DNA of 64,000 nucleotides from Cupriavidus necator (GCA_022041995.1 CP074381.1:3100001-3164000), one strand, 5' to 3'; shown: positions 52,571 to 63,401, counted from the stretch's first letter. Notes: generated by a model from the letters alone, not told the origin. Numbers and translations are program-made.

Positions 52571-54928
52571 ATGCCCGTGCGCCGCAAGGTTGTTCTGTGG
52601 AGTGTGCTGACCCCGGTTGCGCTGATCGCGCTGCTGGTGGTCGTGATCCTGACCTTCGACTGGAACCGCCTCAAGCCCTGGCTCAACGACCGCGTCTCGC
52701 AGGCCATCGGCCGGCCCTTTGCCATCAACGGCGACCTGACCGTGACCTGGCGCCACGGCGAGGGCGAGAAAGGCTGGCACACCCTTGTGCCGTGGCCGCG
52801 GCTGTCGGCGCGCGACATCACCATCGGTAATCCCGACTGGGCCAAACAGCCCCATCTGGCAAGCGTGCGCGAACTGATCTTCGTGCTGCGTCCGATACCG
52901 CTGCTGGCACACCAGATCGCAGTGCCGACCATCGTTGTCGACAGCCCGGCGGTGTGGCTGGAGCGCCTGCCGGACGCCCGCAACAACTGGACCCTTGAGT
53001 TCGGCCCCAAGAAGGGCCCGTCCGAATGGGAACTGGATATCGGCGAGGTGGTGCTTGCGCGCGGCAACCTGGCGCTGGCTGACCAGTTCAAGAAGATCGA
53101 GCTGCAGGCGGAGCTCGACACCATCGGCGACAACCCGCTCTATGACAAGGCCCGCGACGGCGCGCTGGTGGCGCCCGAGGCGTCCCAGGTGCCGCCCGGG
53201 CCGCCCGCCAGTGCGGCCGCGGCCGCCTCCGCGCCGGCGGCTTCGGCATCCGGCGCGGCCAGCGCACCCGGGGCCTCGGGCCCGCCAGCCTCGGCCACCG
53301 CCGCCAACGGCCGCTACGGCATGCGCTGGAAAGCCACCGGCCGCTACAACGAGGCCACCATCAACGCCAGCGGCAAGGCCGGCACGGTGCTGAGCCTGCG
53401 CAATACCGACGTGCCCTTCCCGATCCTGGCCGATGTGCGGGTTGGCACCACCCGCGCCGTGATCGAAGGCACCGTGACCAACCCCGCCCATCTGGCCGCG
53501 CTGGACATGCATCTGACGCTGACCGGCGACAGCATGGCCAAGCTCTATGCGCTGACCGGGGTGGTGCTGCCGTCCACGCCCCCGTATCAGACCCGCGGCC
53601 GGCTGATGGCAACGCTGCGCAAGCAAGGTTCGGTCTACGAGTACCAGAAGTTCACCGGGCGCGTCGGCGGCAGCGACCTGTCCGGCACGCTGACCTTCAC
53701 CAAACGTGACCCGCGCCCGTTGCTGGCGGGCAACCTGGTGTCGAACCAGCTGCGCTTTGTCGACCTGGCCCCGCTGATCGGCGCCGATGCCAAGCCCGGC
53801 CGCCCCGCCAAGGACAGCCCGGTAGCCCAGCCCTCTGACAAGGCACTGCCGGTGGCCCCGTTCCGCACCGAGCGCTGGGACGAGATCGACGCCGACGTGC
53901 GCTTCACCGCCAAGCGCATCATCCGCGATGCCGAACTGCCGATCAGCGACCTGGTCACCCACCTGAAGCTGCAGGACGGCGTACTGCTGCTCGACCCGCT
54001 CAACTTCGGCGTGGCCGGCGGCAACCTGGTGTCGACCATGCGCCTGGACGGCAAGCGCGAGCCGATGGGCGCCATGGTCGACATGACCGCGCGCCACATG
54101 AAGCTCAAGCAGCTGTTCCCCACCTTTGACCTGATGCGCGCCAGCATCGGCGAACTCAACGGCAGCGCCAAGCTCTCGGCCACCGGCAATTCAGTGGCGG
54201 CGCTGATGGCCTCTTCCAACGGCGAAGCCAAGCTGCTGGTCGAGAACGGCACGGTCAGCAAGTTCCTGCTTGAAGCGATGGGGCTGAATCTGGGCAGCGT
54301 GGTGATCCGCAAGCTGTTCGGCGACAAGCCGGTGCGGATCAACTGCGGCGTCAGCGACTTTGCCTTCACCGACGGCATCGCGCGCGCGCGCACCTTCGTG
54401 CTGGATACGGACGATGCGGTGATCGAGACCACCGGCGGCATCGACCTGCGCAATGAAAAGCTGGCGCTGACCATCCATCCGGACTCCAAGGGCCTGCGCG
54501 TGTTCTCGCTGCGCTCGCCGCTGTATGTGGGCGGCACCATGAAGAAGCCGTCCGTCAGCCCCGATATCGGGGTGCTGGCGCTGCGCGCCGGCGGCGCGCT
54601 GTCGCTGGCGCTTCTGGCACCGGTGGCGACGGCGGTGCTGCCGCTGGTGGACCTGTCCCCGGGCGGCGAAGACAACCTGTGCGCAACGCTGCTGGCTGAC
54701 CTGCGCAAACGCCCGGTCGCGCCGCCACCGGGCAAGACCTACAAGGATCCGCGGACCGGCAAGAGCGGCATGGTCGCAGGCAAGCCGATCCCGAAGGAAA
54801 CGCCGGGCACCGCCGCGCAGGCTGACGCCCAGACCCGCCAGCCGGCACGCCCCGGCGAGCGCGACGAGCGCAAGCTGCCGCCGGCGCCGACGCGCCCGGG
54901 CAACGATGCCTTGTACAAGGGCAATTGA
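52571..54928 (+). CDS. AsmA-family inner-membrane protein
   Basis: A 785-residue protein with an N-terminal membrane helix (about 10-30: VLWSVLTPVALIALLVVVILTF), a large periplasmic domain and the AsmA/AsmA2 region at the C-terminal half (LRFVDLAPLIGAD, RLDGKREPMGAMVDM, TGGIDLRNEKLALTIHP). AsmA-like proteins form bridges that move phospholipid toward the outer membrane. A low-complexity Ala/Ser/Pro/Gly linker lies near residues 205-245. The start is ATG 52571 after ACAGGAGAG. The tail after about residue 715 is charged and proline-rich. It is divergent from tcdA. Confidence 0.88.
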   Translation: MPVRRKVVLWSVLTPVALIALLVVVILTFDWNRLKPWLNDRVSQAIGRPFAINGDLTVTWRHGEGEKGWHTLVPWPRLSARDITIGNPDWAKQPHLASVRELIFVLRPIPLLAHQIAVPTIVVDSPAVWLERLPDARNNWTLEFGPKKGPSEWELDIGEVVLARGNLALADQFKKIELQAELDTIGDNPLYDKARDGALVAPEASQVPPGPPASAAAAASAPAASASGAASAPGASGPPASATAANGRYGMRWKATGRYNEATINASGKAGTVLSLRNTDVPFPILADVRVGTTRAVIEGTVTNPAHLAALDMHLTLTGDSMAKLYALTGVVLPSTPPYQTRGRLMATLRKQGSVYEYQKFTGRVGGSDLSGTLTFTKRDPRPLLAGNLVSNQLRFVDLAPLIGADAKPGRPAKDSPVAQPSDKALPVAPFRTERWDEIDADVRFTAKRIIRDAELPISDLVTHLKLQDGVLLLDPLNFGVAGGNLVSTMRLDGKREPMGAMVDMTARHMKLKQLFPTFDLMRASIGELNGSAKLSATGNSVAALMASSNGEAKLLVENGTVSKFLLEAMGLNLGSVVIRKLFGDKPVRINCGVSDFAFTDGIARARTFVLDTDDAVIETTGGIDLRNEKLALTIHPDSKGLRVFSLRSPLYVGGTMKKPSVSPDIGVLALRAGGALSLALLAPVATAVLPLVDLSPGGEDNLCATLLADLRKRPVAPPPGKTYKDPRTGKSGMVAGKPIPKETPGTAAQADAQTRQPARPGERDERKLPPAPTRPGNDALYKGN

Positions 54929-55231
54929 AGTGCGTGCGCAGTGTGTCGCCTGGCGGCCACGCGTCCGCCCTTGCCTGAAGCAAAATCGCAACACTTTGCC
55001 CCGCTGCGACGCCCTGCCGCACGCAGCCGTTGTGCCGCGCCCACGCCCGGCGCATAATTAAACGGCCATTTACAAGAAGTTTAAGCATGGCAAGCATCGG
55101 AGGCGGCGCGGGTTCGCCCGTCTGCATCCTTCTGAAGGCGCGGCTGCGGCCGCCCTTTGTTTCCTCTTTGTTTCCCGCCTCGGCATGGCCGCCGGCCGCC
55201 ATGAGCGCGGTCACCGCGAGCCCCCGTTCCC
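54929..55231 (+). promoter_or_regulatory. asmA-MFS gap with candidate promoter
   Basis: In these 303 bases a TTGTGC (55030-55035) and CATAAT (55053-55058) pair with 17-base spacing is a plausible promoter for the following MFS gene. No terminator for the AsmA gene was seen, and no small gene is supported. Confidence 0.45.
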
Positions 55232-56425
55232 ATGTCGCTGCCGCACGCCGCCGTCCCGCCGATCACCTGGCTGATCGCGCTGACGGTGTGCAACCACGTG
55301 GCCTTCAATGCCAGCCGCGTGGTGGTGTCGCTGTTCGCCATCTCCCTCAAGGCCTCCACCGTCACGCTCGGCGTGCTGATGTCGCTGTATGCGGTGCTGC
55401 CGATGCTGCTGGCAATCCGCGCCGGCAAGCGCATCGATGAGATCGGGCCGCGCAAGCCGATGACCGCCGGCTCGCTGATGGTGGTGGCGGGCACGCTGCT
55501 GCCGGCGCTCTGGCACGACCTCGGCGCGCTGTACCTGTCATGCGCGCTGATCGGCGTGGGCTTCATGCTGGTGCAGGTGGCAATGCAGCTGCTGATCGGC
55601 CAGGTCTCCACCAGTGAGACCCGGCTGCGCAACTACACCTGGCATGCGCTGGGCCTGTCGGTGTCCGGCACGCTCGGGCCGGTGGCGATGGGCTATGTGA
55701 TCGAGAATGCGGGCTTCCGCCCCGCCTTCGTGGTGCTGGCGGCGGTGGGGCTGGTCGGCCAGGCCGGCCTGCAATGGGTGCGTCCGCGCCTGCCGGCGCA
55801 AGGCGGCAATGCCGGGCGCATCGCCATCGAGGACGGCAGCCGCCGCTCCACACTGGACCTGCTTCAGCATCCCGAGCTGCGCGCGGTCTTCATCGCCAGC
55901 GCGGTGCTGTCCGCCGCATGGGACCTGCACGCCTTCCTGATCCCGATCCAGGGCTCGCGCATCGGCTTGTCGCCGTCGTCGATCGGCTGGGTGCTCGGCG
56001 CCTTCGCCATTGCCACCTTTGCCATCCGCGTAGCGATGCCGGCGGTGTCGCGCCGGCTCTCGGAGTGGAAGATCATCCGCGGCGCGCTGCTGGTGGGCGC
56101 GCTGGCCTACCTGGTCTACCCCTTCGTCACGCAGTTCTGGCTGATGTGCGGGCTGGCCTTCGTGCTGGGCCTGGCGCTGGGCAGCGCCCAGCCCAATGTC
56201 ATGAACATCCTGCACACGGCGTCGCCGCACGGCCGCGCCGGCGAGGCACTGGGCTTGCGCTCGGCGGTGCTCAATACCAGCCAGGTGGTGTGGCCGCTCA
56301 CGTTTGGCGTGGTCGGCACGGCGCTGGGCATGCTGCCGATCTTCCTGTCGATGGCGGGCGCAATGGGCGCGGCCGGTTACTACTCGCGGCGCCAGGGGCG
56401 CAAGGTGCTGCCACCGCCGGTTTAG
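55232..56425 (+). CDS. MFS transporter
   Basis: A 397-residue major-facilitator protein with about 12 hydrophobic segments. The loop after the second helix reads [14 protein letters not shown], the variant of the MFS A motif. It has a central cytoplasmic loop near residue 190 ([20 protein letters not shown]). No substrate-specific motif is recognised, and its neighbours (asmA, pdxH) do not point to one. Drug or sugar-like efflux are possibilities. The start is the ATG at 55232. Confidence 0.85.
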   Translation: MSLPHAAVPPITWLIALTVCNHVAFNASRVVVSLFAISLKASTVTLGVLMSLYAVLPMLLAIRAGKRIDEIGPRKPMTAGSLMVVAGTLLPALWHDLGALYLSCALIGVGFMLVQVAMQLLIGQVSTSETRLRNYTWHALGLSVSGTLGPVAMGYVIENAGFRPAFVVLAAVGLVGQAGLQWVRPRLPAQGGNAGRIAIEDGSRRSTLDLLQHPELRAVFIASAVLSAAWDLHAFLIPIQGSRIGLSPSSIGWVLGAFAIATFAIRVAMPAVSRRLSEWKIIRGALLVGALAYLVYPFVTQFWLMCGLAFVLGLALGSAQPNVMNILHTASPHGRAGEALGLRSAVLNTSQVVWPLTFGVVGTALGMLPIFLSMAGAMGAAGYYSRRQGRKVLPPPV

Positions 56426-56568
56426 CCCCCCTGCAGGTGACGCTGCCAATACGCTTGTCGCCACGCAAATGCGATCCCCGATGCATTCGCTATACTCGAA
56501 TCAGCCGGACCTGCGGCCCCCGCCCCGGGCGCACCGCGCATCCCGACCGATACTCTGATGATTGCGAC

Positions 56569-57207
56569 ATGACTCAACTTGCCGACCTTCGCCGTACCTA
56601 TGTGCTGGGCTCTCTGTCCGAAACCGACGTAGCGCCCGACCCGATGAGCCAGTTCAAACGCTGGTTCGACGAGGCGGTCACGGCCAAGCTGCCCGAACCC
56701 AATGCCATGACCCTGGCCACGGTCGACGCCGACGGCCAGCCGTCCGCGCGCATCCTGCTGCTCAAGGGCATCGATGACCGGGGCTTCACCTTCTTCACCA
56801 ACTATGAAAGCCGCAAGGGCCTGGACCTGGCGGCAAACCCGCGCGCGGCGCTGCTGTTCCACTGGGTGCAGCTGGAGCGCCAGGTACGCGTCGAAGGCCG
56901 CGTCGAGAAAGTCTCGGACGACGAGAGCGACGCCTATTTCGCCACGCGCCCGCTGGGCTCGCGCGTGGGCGCCTGGGCCTCTGCGCAAAGCCGCGAGGTG
57001 CCCGGCCGCGACGTGCTGGAGCAGCGCGAGCAGGAATACCGCAGCAAGTTCGGCGAAAACCCGCCGCGCCCGCCGCACTGGGGCGGTTACCGCCTGGTGC
57101 CGACCGCGCTGGAGTTCTGGCAGGGCCGGCCGTCGCGGCTGCACGACCGTATCGCCTTCCGCCTGCAACCCGGCGGCGACTGGCAGATCGTGCGACTGTC
57201 GCCCTGA
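56569..57207 (+). CDS. pdxH: Pyridoxamine 5'-phosphate oxidase
   Basis: A 212-residue FMN enzyme that oxidises PNP or PMP to pyridoxal 5'-phosphate, the last step of vitamin B6 synthesis. Typical elements are [49 protein letters not shown] and the C-terminal LHDRIAFRL...W..RLSP. Length and ends are normal. It is preceded by an unrelated MFS gene with a 143-base gap, so it probably has its own promoter. Confidence 0.96.
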   Translation: MTQLADLRRTYVLGSLSETDVAPDPMSQFKRWFDEAVTAKLPEPNAMTLATVDADGQPSARILLLKGIDDRGFTFFTNYESRKGLDLAANPRAALLFHWVQLERQVRVEGRVEKVSDDESDAYFATRPLGSRVGAWASAQSREVPGRDVLEQREQEYRSKFGENPPRPPHWGGYRLVPTALEFWQGRPSRLHDRIAFRLQPGGDWQIVRLSP

Positions 57208-57439
57208 CGAGGCTGGCGCGCGTCTGAACATGCGCCAACAGCGCCGAACGGGTCGCTAGTGGAGTCTTCTGGGCGGTGCGCTGCACAGGCTGCGTAATTG
57301 GATTAAAGTGAGACAGGCGTCGCTTGGCTACTCTTTTCTTGCAGCGTTCGCGACGGATTGGGCAAGGTTCCAGCTCAGTACCAACCTTGTCTGATGCGTC
57401 GGCCGAAGCGTGTGCCGCAACCATCGGGAGGTAAAGCGC

Positions 57440-58681
57440 ATGTTTTTCAAGCAAGCCCTGGAAAAGCAACTCGACAATTGGATCGCCGACCTGCGAGAGA
57501 ATGCCGATCTGCCGGTCAGCTTGCGGCTGTGGAATGGCACCGAATACCCGCTCGGGCACTTCGACAAGCCGGCTGTCACGCTGACCGTACGCGAGGCCGC
57601 GGCCCTGCCGCTGCTGCTGACGCCGAGCCTGGACAACCTGGGCGAAGCGTATGTGCAGGAGAAAATCGACTTCGAGGGCAGGCTGACGGACATCATCAAG
57701 GTCGCCTACGGCTTCTCGGCCGCGGCCACGCACCGCGCCGGCGGCGCGCTGTTCAAGGTGGCGCAGCACTTCGCGCATACCAAGCAGGAAGACAAGAACT
57801 CGATCCAATACCACTACGACGTCTCCAACGACTTCTACAAGCTGTGGCTTGATCCCAACATGGTCTACTCCTGCGCCTATTTCGAGCACGGCGACGAAGA
57901 CCTGGCCACGGCGCAAGTCAAGAAGATCGACCACATCCTGACCAAGATCCGGCTGCAGCCGGACCAGACCCTGCTGGACATCGGCTGCGGGTGGGGCGCG
58001 CTGGTGCTGCGCGCCGCGCAGAAGTTCGGTGCGCGCTGCGTGGGCATTACGCTGTCGCAGAACCAGTTCGACCTGGCCACCGAGCGCGTCAGGGCCGCGG
58101 GCCTGTCCGACCGCATCGAGATCCGGCTGCAGGACTACCGCGACACCGCCGGCACCTTCGACCGCATCACCAGCGTCGGCATGTTCGAGCATGTGGGCAA
58201 GGACAACCTGCCCGGCTATTTCAGCCGCATCCGCGAACTGCTGGCCGACGACGGCTATGTGATGAACCACGGCATCACCTCGCCCGACCCGGACAACGGC
58301 GCGACGCCGATGGACGGCGCCGAGTTCATGGACCGCTATGTGTTCCCGCAGGGCGAGCTGCCGCATATCGGGCTGGTGCTGCGCACGCTGCAGCAAGGCG
58401 GCCTGGAAGCCTTCGACGTCGAACTGCTGCGCCGCCACTACGCGCAGACGCTGCACCACTGGGCCGACAACTTCGAGGCCCGCGGCGACACCATCCGCAG
58501 CCTGGTCGGCGAGAAGAAGTACCGCATCTGGCGGGTCTACCTGGCCGGCTGCGCGCATGCCTTCGAGACCGAGAAGATGTCGATCTACCAGGTGGTCTGC
58601 CACAAGGCCGGGCTGCCGGCCGATACCCTGCCGTGGTCGCGCCGTTATATCTACGACCAACCCATTGGCCGCAACGACTGA
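57440..58681 (+). CDS. cfa: Cyclopropane-fatty-acyl-phospholipid synthase-like methyltransferase
   Basis: A 413-residue SAM-dependent enzyme that adds a methylene bridge to unsaturated membrane acyl chains. IQYHYDVSNDFYKLWLD begins the catalytic domain near residue 121. The SAM-binding motif LDIGCGWGAL is near 179-188, and GMFEHVGKDNL and the C-terminal RRHYAQTLHHWADNFE are family hallmarks. The ATG at 57440 follows GGGAGG. A leader of over 200 bases separates it from pdxH. It is followed by a DUF72 gene 15 bases downstream. The length is slightly above E. coli Cfa. Confidence 0.9.
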   Translation: MFFKQALEKQLDNWIADLRENADLPVSLRLWNGTEYPLGHFDKPAVTLTVREAAALPLLLTPSLDNLGEAYVQEKIDFEGRLTDIIKVAYGFSAAATHRAGGALFKVAQHFAHTKQEDKNSIQYHYDVSNDFYKLWLDPNMVYSCAYFEHGDEDLATAQVKKIDHILTKIRLQPDQTLLDIGCGWGALVLRAAQKFGARCVGITLSQNQFDLATERVRAAGLSDRIEIRLQDYRDTAGTFDRITSVGMFEHVGKDNLPGYFSRIRELLADDGYVMNHGITSPDPDNGATPMDGAEFMDRYVFPQGELPHIGLVLRTLQQGGLEAFDVELLRRHYAQTLHHWADNFEARGDTIRSLVGEKKYRIWRVYLAGCAHAFETEKMSIYQVVCHKAGLPADTLPWSRRYIYDQPIGRND

Positions 58682-58696
58682 AGGCAACGCTGGCGC

Positions 58697-59776
58697 TTGA
58701 CTGAAGACCTCTTTGGCGGGCTGCCCCTGCCCACCCCACCTGCCCCGCCGGAACGGCCCGCCTCCCACCCGGGCGCGGCGCTCCCGTGCGCACCTGCCGG
58801 CAAACCCGCGCGCGGCAAGAGCGTGCAACCCACACCGGCGGACGAAGCCCTGCGCGCGCTCGCTGCACAGCTGCCATCGAACCTGTACTTCGGCACGTCC
58901 TCCTGGGCTTACCCCGGCTGGAACGGGCTGGTCTATGACGGCGAGTACGGCGACAGCCTGCTGTCGCGCAAGGGCCTGGCCGCGTATTCGCGCCATCCGC
59001 TGCTGCGCGCCGCCGGCATCGACCGCGGCTTCTACGGGCCGATCCCGCTGGCGGACTACCTGTCCTACGCCGCGCAGGTCCCCGACGGCTTCCGCTTCCT
59101 GGTCAAGGCGCCCGCCAGCGTCTGCGATGCCTGGCTGCGCGGCTCCGACGGCGCCGGCCGGCTGGCCAACGCCGCCTTCCTGGATGCGCAGATCGCGGTG
59201 CGCGACTTCATTACGCCCGCCACCAGCGGGCTGGGCAGCAAATGCGGGCCGCTGCTGTTCCAGCTCTCGCCGATGGGTCCGCTGGCCGACAGCGCCGCGT
59301 TCCTGGAACGGCTCGACGCCTTCCTGGGCGCGCTGCCGGCGCTCGATCCGTCGATCACCCCGCACGCGCGCTACACCGTGGAGTTGCGCGACCCGGCACT
59401 GCTGACGCCGCGCTATATCCGGCTGCTGCGCCGCCACGGCGTGCGCTTCTGCCTGTCGGCGCGCGACCGCCTGCCGCCGGTGCCGCGCCAGGCCGCGGCG
59501 CAGGCGCTGATGGACGAGGAAGCGCCAGGTCCGCTGATACTGCGCTGGATGCTGCATGGGGGCCGGCCCTACGCCTACGCGGAAAAGCGCTACGCGCCCT
59601 TCGACCGCATTGTCGACGACGACCCGGACACCCGCCATGCCATCGCCGATGTGGTGGCGCGCACGCTGCGCGCGGGGCAGCCTGCCATCGTCATTGTCAG
59701 CAACAATGCCGAGGGCTGCGCGCCGCTGAGTTGCGTGCGGCTGGCCGAGGCGATTACTGCAAGGCTGGAGCGGTGA
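58697..59776 (+). CDS. DUF72 (YecE-like) TIM-barrel protein
   Basis: A 359-residue protein. After a proline-rich N-terminal extension of about 60 residues, the barrel begins LYFGTSSWAYPGWNGLVY, the DUF72 hallmark, and continues through FRFLVKAPASVCD and YTVELRDPALL. The start is TTG at 58697, 15 bases after the cfa stop, because no ATG lies before the conserved region. A nearby GTG at about codon 43 is an alternative. Function is unknown for the family. It may be co-transcribed with cfa. Confidence 0.8.
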   Translation: MTEDLFGGLPLPTPPAPPERPASHPGAALPCAPAGKPARGKSVQPTPADEALRALAAQLPSNLYFGTSSWAYPGWNGLVYDGEYGDSLLSRKGLAAYSRHPLLRAAGIDRGFYGPIPLADYLSYAAQVPDGFRFLVKAPASVCDAWLRGSDGAGRLANAAFLDAQIAVRDFITPATSGLGSKCGPLLFQLSPMGPLADSAAFLERLDAFLGALPALDPSITPHARYTVELRDPALLTPRYIRLLRRHGVRFCLSARDRLPPVPRQAAAQALMDEEAPGPLILRWMLHGGRPYAYAEKRYAPFDRIVDDDPDTRHAIADVVARTLRAGQPAIVIVSNNAEGCAPLSCVRLAEAITARLER

Positions 59777-59907
59777 ACGGCTGACGACCGGCGCACAGTG
59801 GCCGACAGGCCGCTCCCTCGGGCAACGGCCACCGAGTCCGTGCCGCAGGTGATTGTTTGCGCAGGGAAATTAGGGCCGGTTTTGGCACCAACCCAAACGC
59901 CCATCCC

Positions 59908-60450
59908 CTACTTCCGCAACTTCCCCCCAAACTGCTTTCGAAACTTGGCCAATTTCGGCGAGATCACAAAGGCACAGTACCCCTGGCTCGGATGGTCCTG
60001 ATAGTAGTTCTGGTGACTTGCCTCAGCGCGCCAGTATGGCTGTTCCGGCTCGACTTGCGTAACAATCGGCGCATCAAAAACCTTGGCAGCAGCCAACTCC
60101 CGCATCACGTATTCCGCCGTGGCCCGCTGCGCCTCTGAATGCGTAAAGATCGCCGACCGATATTGCGGCCCCACATCGTTGCCCTGCCGGTCCGGCGTGG
60201 TCGGATCGTGGATGGCGAAGAAGATCTCAAGGATCTGGCGAAAGTTGATCACCGACGGATTGAAGGTGACACGCACCACCTCGACGTGCCCGGTGCCACC
60301 CTCGCAGACTTGCTGGTAAGTCGGGTGATCCACATGCCCGCCGGTATAACCGGACTCCACCGCCACCACGCCATCGACCTGCTGGTAAACCGCTTCCAGG
60401 CACCAGAAGCACCCGCCGCCCAGCGTAGCCGTTTCAAGTCCATGTTCCAT
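59908..60450 (-). CDS. msrA: Peptide methionine (S)-S-oxide reductase
   Basis: A 180-residue repair enzyme that reduces S-methionine sulfoxide in proteins. The nucleophile is C14 in GGGCFWCLE, with C17 nearby. GYTGGHVDHPTYQQVCEGGTGHVEVVRV and HDPTTPDRQGNDVGPQYRS are both standard. The C-terminus ends LAKFRKQFGGKLRK. No second MsrB domain is fused. It has 130 bases of separation from the DUF72 gene, which it faces. Confidence 0.96.
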   Translation of the reverse strand: MEHGLETATLGGGCFWCLEAVYQQVDGVVAVESGYTGGHVDHPTYQQVCEGGTGHVEVVRVTFNPSVINFRQILEIFFAIHDPTTPDRQGNDVGPQYRSAIFTHSEAQRATAEYVMRELAAAKVFDAPIVTQVEPEQPYWRAEASHQNYYQDHPSQGYCAFVISPKLAKFRKQFGGKLRK

Positions 60451-60528
60451 TTGCGCCGCCCCCTTGCGTTGTCGTCTGTGGTGTCACGGCCTCAAGCATA
60501 AGCGCAGATCGGCACCTCTGCAGTGGAT

Positions 60529-62063
60529 TCAGCCAGGCTGGCGCTGTGCCTCCAGCATCGCACGCAGTTGCGGCTTGAGCACCTTGCCCAGCGCGCTGCG
60601 CGGCAGGTCGTCCAGCAGCACCACCTCGCGCGGCAGCTTGAAGCGGGCAATGCGCGTGGCCAGCAGTTCGCGCAGCGGCTCCGCCCCAGCGCGTCGCGCG
60701 GCGCGCCCGGCGCGGGCACGATCACCGCCACCGGCACCTCGCCCCAGCGCGCATCGGCCACGCCGACGACCGCGCACTCCTGCACGCCGGGCAGGCCGAC
60801 CAGCACGTTCTCGATCTCGGCGGGATAGATGTTCTCGCCACCCGAGATGATCATGTCCTTGCTGCGGCCGACGACTTCGATGCAGCCGCCGGCATCGCGG
60901 TGCGCAAGGTCGCCGGAATGGAACCAGCCGTCGGCCAGACCGCTATCAGGCTGGTTCCAGTAGCCAGCCATCAGGTTGGCGCCGCGCACCCAGAGTTCAC
61001 CGACTGCGCCCTGCGCCACCTCGGCACCGTCCGGGCCGGCCAGCCGCACTTGCGCCTCCGGCTGCGGCCAGCCGGCATAGCCAGGGCGGGCCACCGCATC
61101 CTGCAGCTTCAGCACCACCGACACCGGACCGGTCTCGGTCGCGCCATAGACCTGCCCCAGCGGCACGCCGCGCGCATGGAAGGCCTCGATATACGACCGC
61201 GGGATGGTCGACGAGCCCGCCATCACGCCGCGCAGCGCTGACAGGTCGGCCCCGGGCCAGCCGGGATGCTCCAGCACCGCGCGCAGCGTGGCCGGCACCA
61301 TCAGCGACAGGCTCGGCCGCGCCTGCGCGACCGCGCCGAGCCAGGCATCCGGCGCAAAACGGTCGTGCAGCGTGACTTGCGCCCCGGCCAGCAGCGCCGG
61401 CAGCGTCTGGATGCACAGCCCGCCGACATGGAACATCGGCAGCACCGACAGCACGTGGTCATCCGCGGTCATGCCGTGCGCCCACCAGCTGGCGCGCGCA
61501 TTGGCCAGCAGCCCGGCCTGCGTATGCACCGCGCCCTTGGGCTTGCCGGTGGTGCCGGAAGTGTAGGCGAGCAGCAGCGGTGCATCGTCCGGCACCGGCG
61601 GATGGGTCACGCCGGACGGAGCGGGGTAGTCGATCAGCCGGTCGAGATGCGCGAGCTGGCAGCCGCCGCCAGCCTCCTGCGCCAGCCCTTCATGGCGCTC
61701 GTCATGGAACAGCGCGGCCAGTTGCGCGTGGGCGGCGATCGTACGCAGCTCCGCCGGCGCCAGCCGGTAGTTCAGCGGCACGAACATCGCCCCGGCACGC
61801 GCGCAGGCAAACAGCAGCACCAGCTGCAGCTCGTGGTTCAGGCACAGCGTGCCGACGCGGTCGCCCGCGCGGATGCCCCACGTTGCTGCCAGGTGGGCGC
61901 TGGCACGCTCGACGCGCCGCCACAGCTTGCCGTAGGTGAAGGTGCGGCCAAGGTAATGCAACGCCGGCCGCCCCGGCGCCGCGGCGGCATGGCCATGCAG
62001 CATGGCCGGCAGCGCCCCCGCCCCGGCTGCGCCCGCACGCATGGCGCGGCTGGTGGCGCTCAT
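60529..62063 (-). CDS. Acyl-CoA ligase (AMP-forming), frame broken once
   Basis: Repaired, this ANL-family ligase has 511 residues. The AMP-binding motif LLLAYTSGTTGKPKG lies near residues 160-175. VYGATETGPVSV, WFHSGDLAHRD and SGGENIYPAEIENVL follow. The C-terminal lysine region (LPRSALGKVLKPQLR) is in another frame. At 60684-60687 four C are present where five are needed; with one more the protein reads RDALGAEPLRELLATRIARFKLP. Its start overlaps the acyl-CoA dehydrogenase stop (ATGA), so the two are one operon. The acid substrate is unknown. The break is probably an assembly error. Confidence 0.85.
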
Positions 62064-63313
62064 TCGTCGCGCTCGCCGGATTCGTACAGGGTCTCGCGCC
62101 CCATGCGGTCCAGGATCAGCTCGGCCGTCCAGGGCAGCATCAACGCGCCGCAGCGCGAGTCGCGGTAGAGCCGCTCCAGCGGCAGGTCCTTGAGCATCGA
62201 CTGCCCGCCGCAGGTGCGGATCGCCAGCCGGGCGATGTCGTTGGCCCCTTCCATCACGGTGTAGTGCGCGGCGTACAGGCGCAGGCGCTCATCCTTGGTC
62301 GGATTGGGCCTGGCCTCATGAATCACGCGCCAGAAGATCGAGCGCATGGTTTCCAGCTGGATGCGCATCTGCGCCACCGCGATCTGCTTGGTCGGATACA
62401 TGCGGCGCTTGACCGGCGGCTGGCCCGGCACCTCGCCGCGCAGGTACTGCACGGTGAAGTCGTAGGCCGCCTGCGCCACGCCCAGGTAGGTCGGCGACAG
62501 CGTGAAGAACATCGCCGGCCAGGTCTGCGCGGCACGGTAGTAGACGCCGCGCGGCATCAGTTGCTCATGGTCGGGCACGAACACGTCCTTGAGCAGCAGC
62601 GTGCGCGACACCGTGCCGCGCATGCCCATCGGGTCCCACTCGCCGGTCACGGTCAGCCCTTGCGCCTTGCCGGGCACCGCGATATAGAGCGTGTCGCGCA
62701 TGTCGGGGTGCTGGTCGCCGCGGTCCTCGGTGCACAGGATGCCGTAGTAGTCCGCCGCGCCCGACAGCGAGGCGAAGATCTTGCGCCCGTTCAGCACCCA
62801 GCCGCCATCGACCTTGCGCGCGGTGGTGCCGAACGGCGCCTTGCCCGCGGCGGCGGCGGAGCCTTCGGAGAACGGCTGCGCATAGACCGCGCCGTCGCGC
62901 ACCACGCGTGAGAAATGCAGCCCGCGCCGCGCCTCGTGCTCGGCGCGCTGGTCAGGCGTCATGTCGATGCCGTCGGACAGCACGCCGGTCCACATGGTCG
63001 AGCAGATATGCATGTTGTATGTCAGCGCCGTGGCCCCGCAGAAGCGGCCGATCTCGGCGCCCACCATGCAGTAGGTGGCAAAGTCCGCGCCCTCGCCCCC
63101 GAACGCCTGCGGCACGCACAGGGCCAGCAGGCCGGCCTCGCGCAGGTCGTCATAGTTGGCGAAGGGGAAGCTGGCCTCGCGGTCCCAGGTGGCCGCGCGC
63201 GCCGCAAAGCGTTCGCGGCCCAGGCGGTTGGCCAGCGCCAGCAGGCGCGCTTGTTGCGGGGTGAAGTCCGCCGTACCGATGGCGGGAATGAAGTCGAGCT
63301 GTCCGGATGGCAT
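62060..63313 (-). CDS. Acyl-CoA dehydrogenase-family flavoprotein
   Basis: A 417-residue FAD enzyme. The N-terminal all-alpha domain has LREAGLLALCVPQAFGGEGADF, followed by the middle beta domain (VDGGWVLNGRKIFASLSGAADYYGI, GEWDPMGMRGTVSRTLLLKDVFVP) and a C-terminal helical domain with ANDIARLAIRTCGGQSML. The chosen ATG at 63313 gives a compact start. It sits between a hydrolase gene and an acyl-CoA ligase gene in one operon, implying ligation and then dehydrogenation of a short or branched acid. Confidence 0.9.
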   Translation of the reverse strand: MPSGQLDFIPAIGTADFTPQQARLLALANRLGRERFAARAATWDREASFPFANYDDLREAGLLALCVPQAFGGEGADFATYCMVGAEIGRFCGATALTYNMHICSTMWTGVLSDGIDMTPDQRAEHEARRGLHFSRVVRDGAVYAQPFSEGSAAAAGKAPFGTTARKVDGGWVLNGRKIFASLSGAADYYGILCTEDRGDQHPDMRDTLYIAVPGKAQGLTVTGEWDPMGMRGTVSRTLLLKDVFVPDHEQLMPRGVYYRAAQTWPAMFFTLSPTYLGVAQAAYDFTVQYLRGEVPGQPPVKRRMYPTKQIAVAQMRIQLETMRSIFWRVIHEARPNPTKDERLRLYAAHYTVMEGANDIARLAIRTCGGQSMLKDLPLERLYRDSRCGALMLPWTAELILDRMGRETLYESGERDE

Positions 63314-63401
63314 ATCGCGGTCTCCTGGTTTCCTGCTCGCGCCGGGTGCGGTGGCGGCGCGGCGGCGGTTCTTGTGTTGTGTTGCCGGGAAGCGGCGTGG
63401 T

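Noticed and set aside
56795..59638. Long minus-strand open frame opposite cfa and the DUF72 gene
   Set aside because: The plus strand carries clear conserved proteins. The antisense frame has no recognisable motif and the same biased composition.
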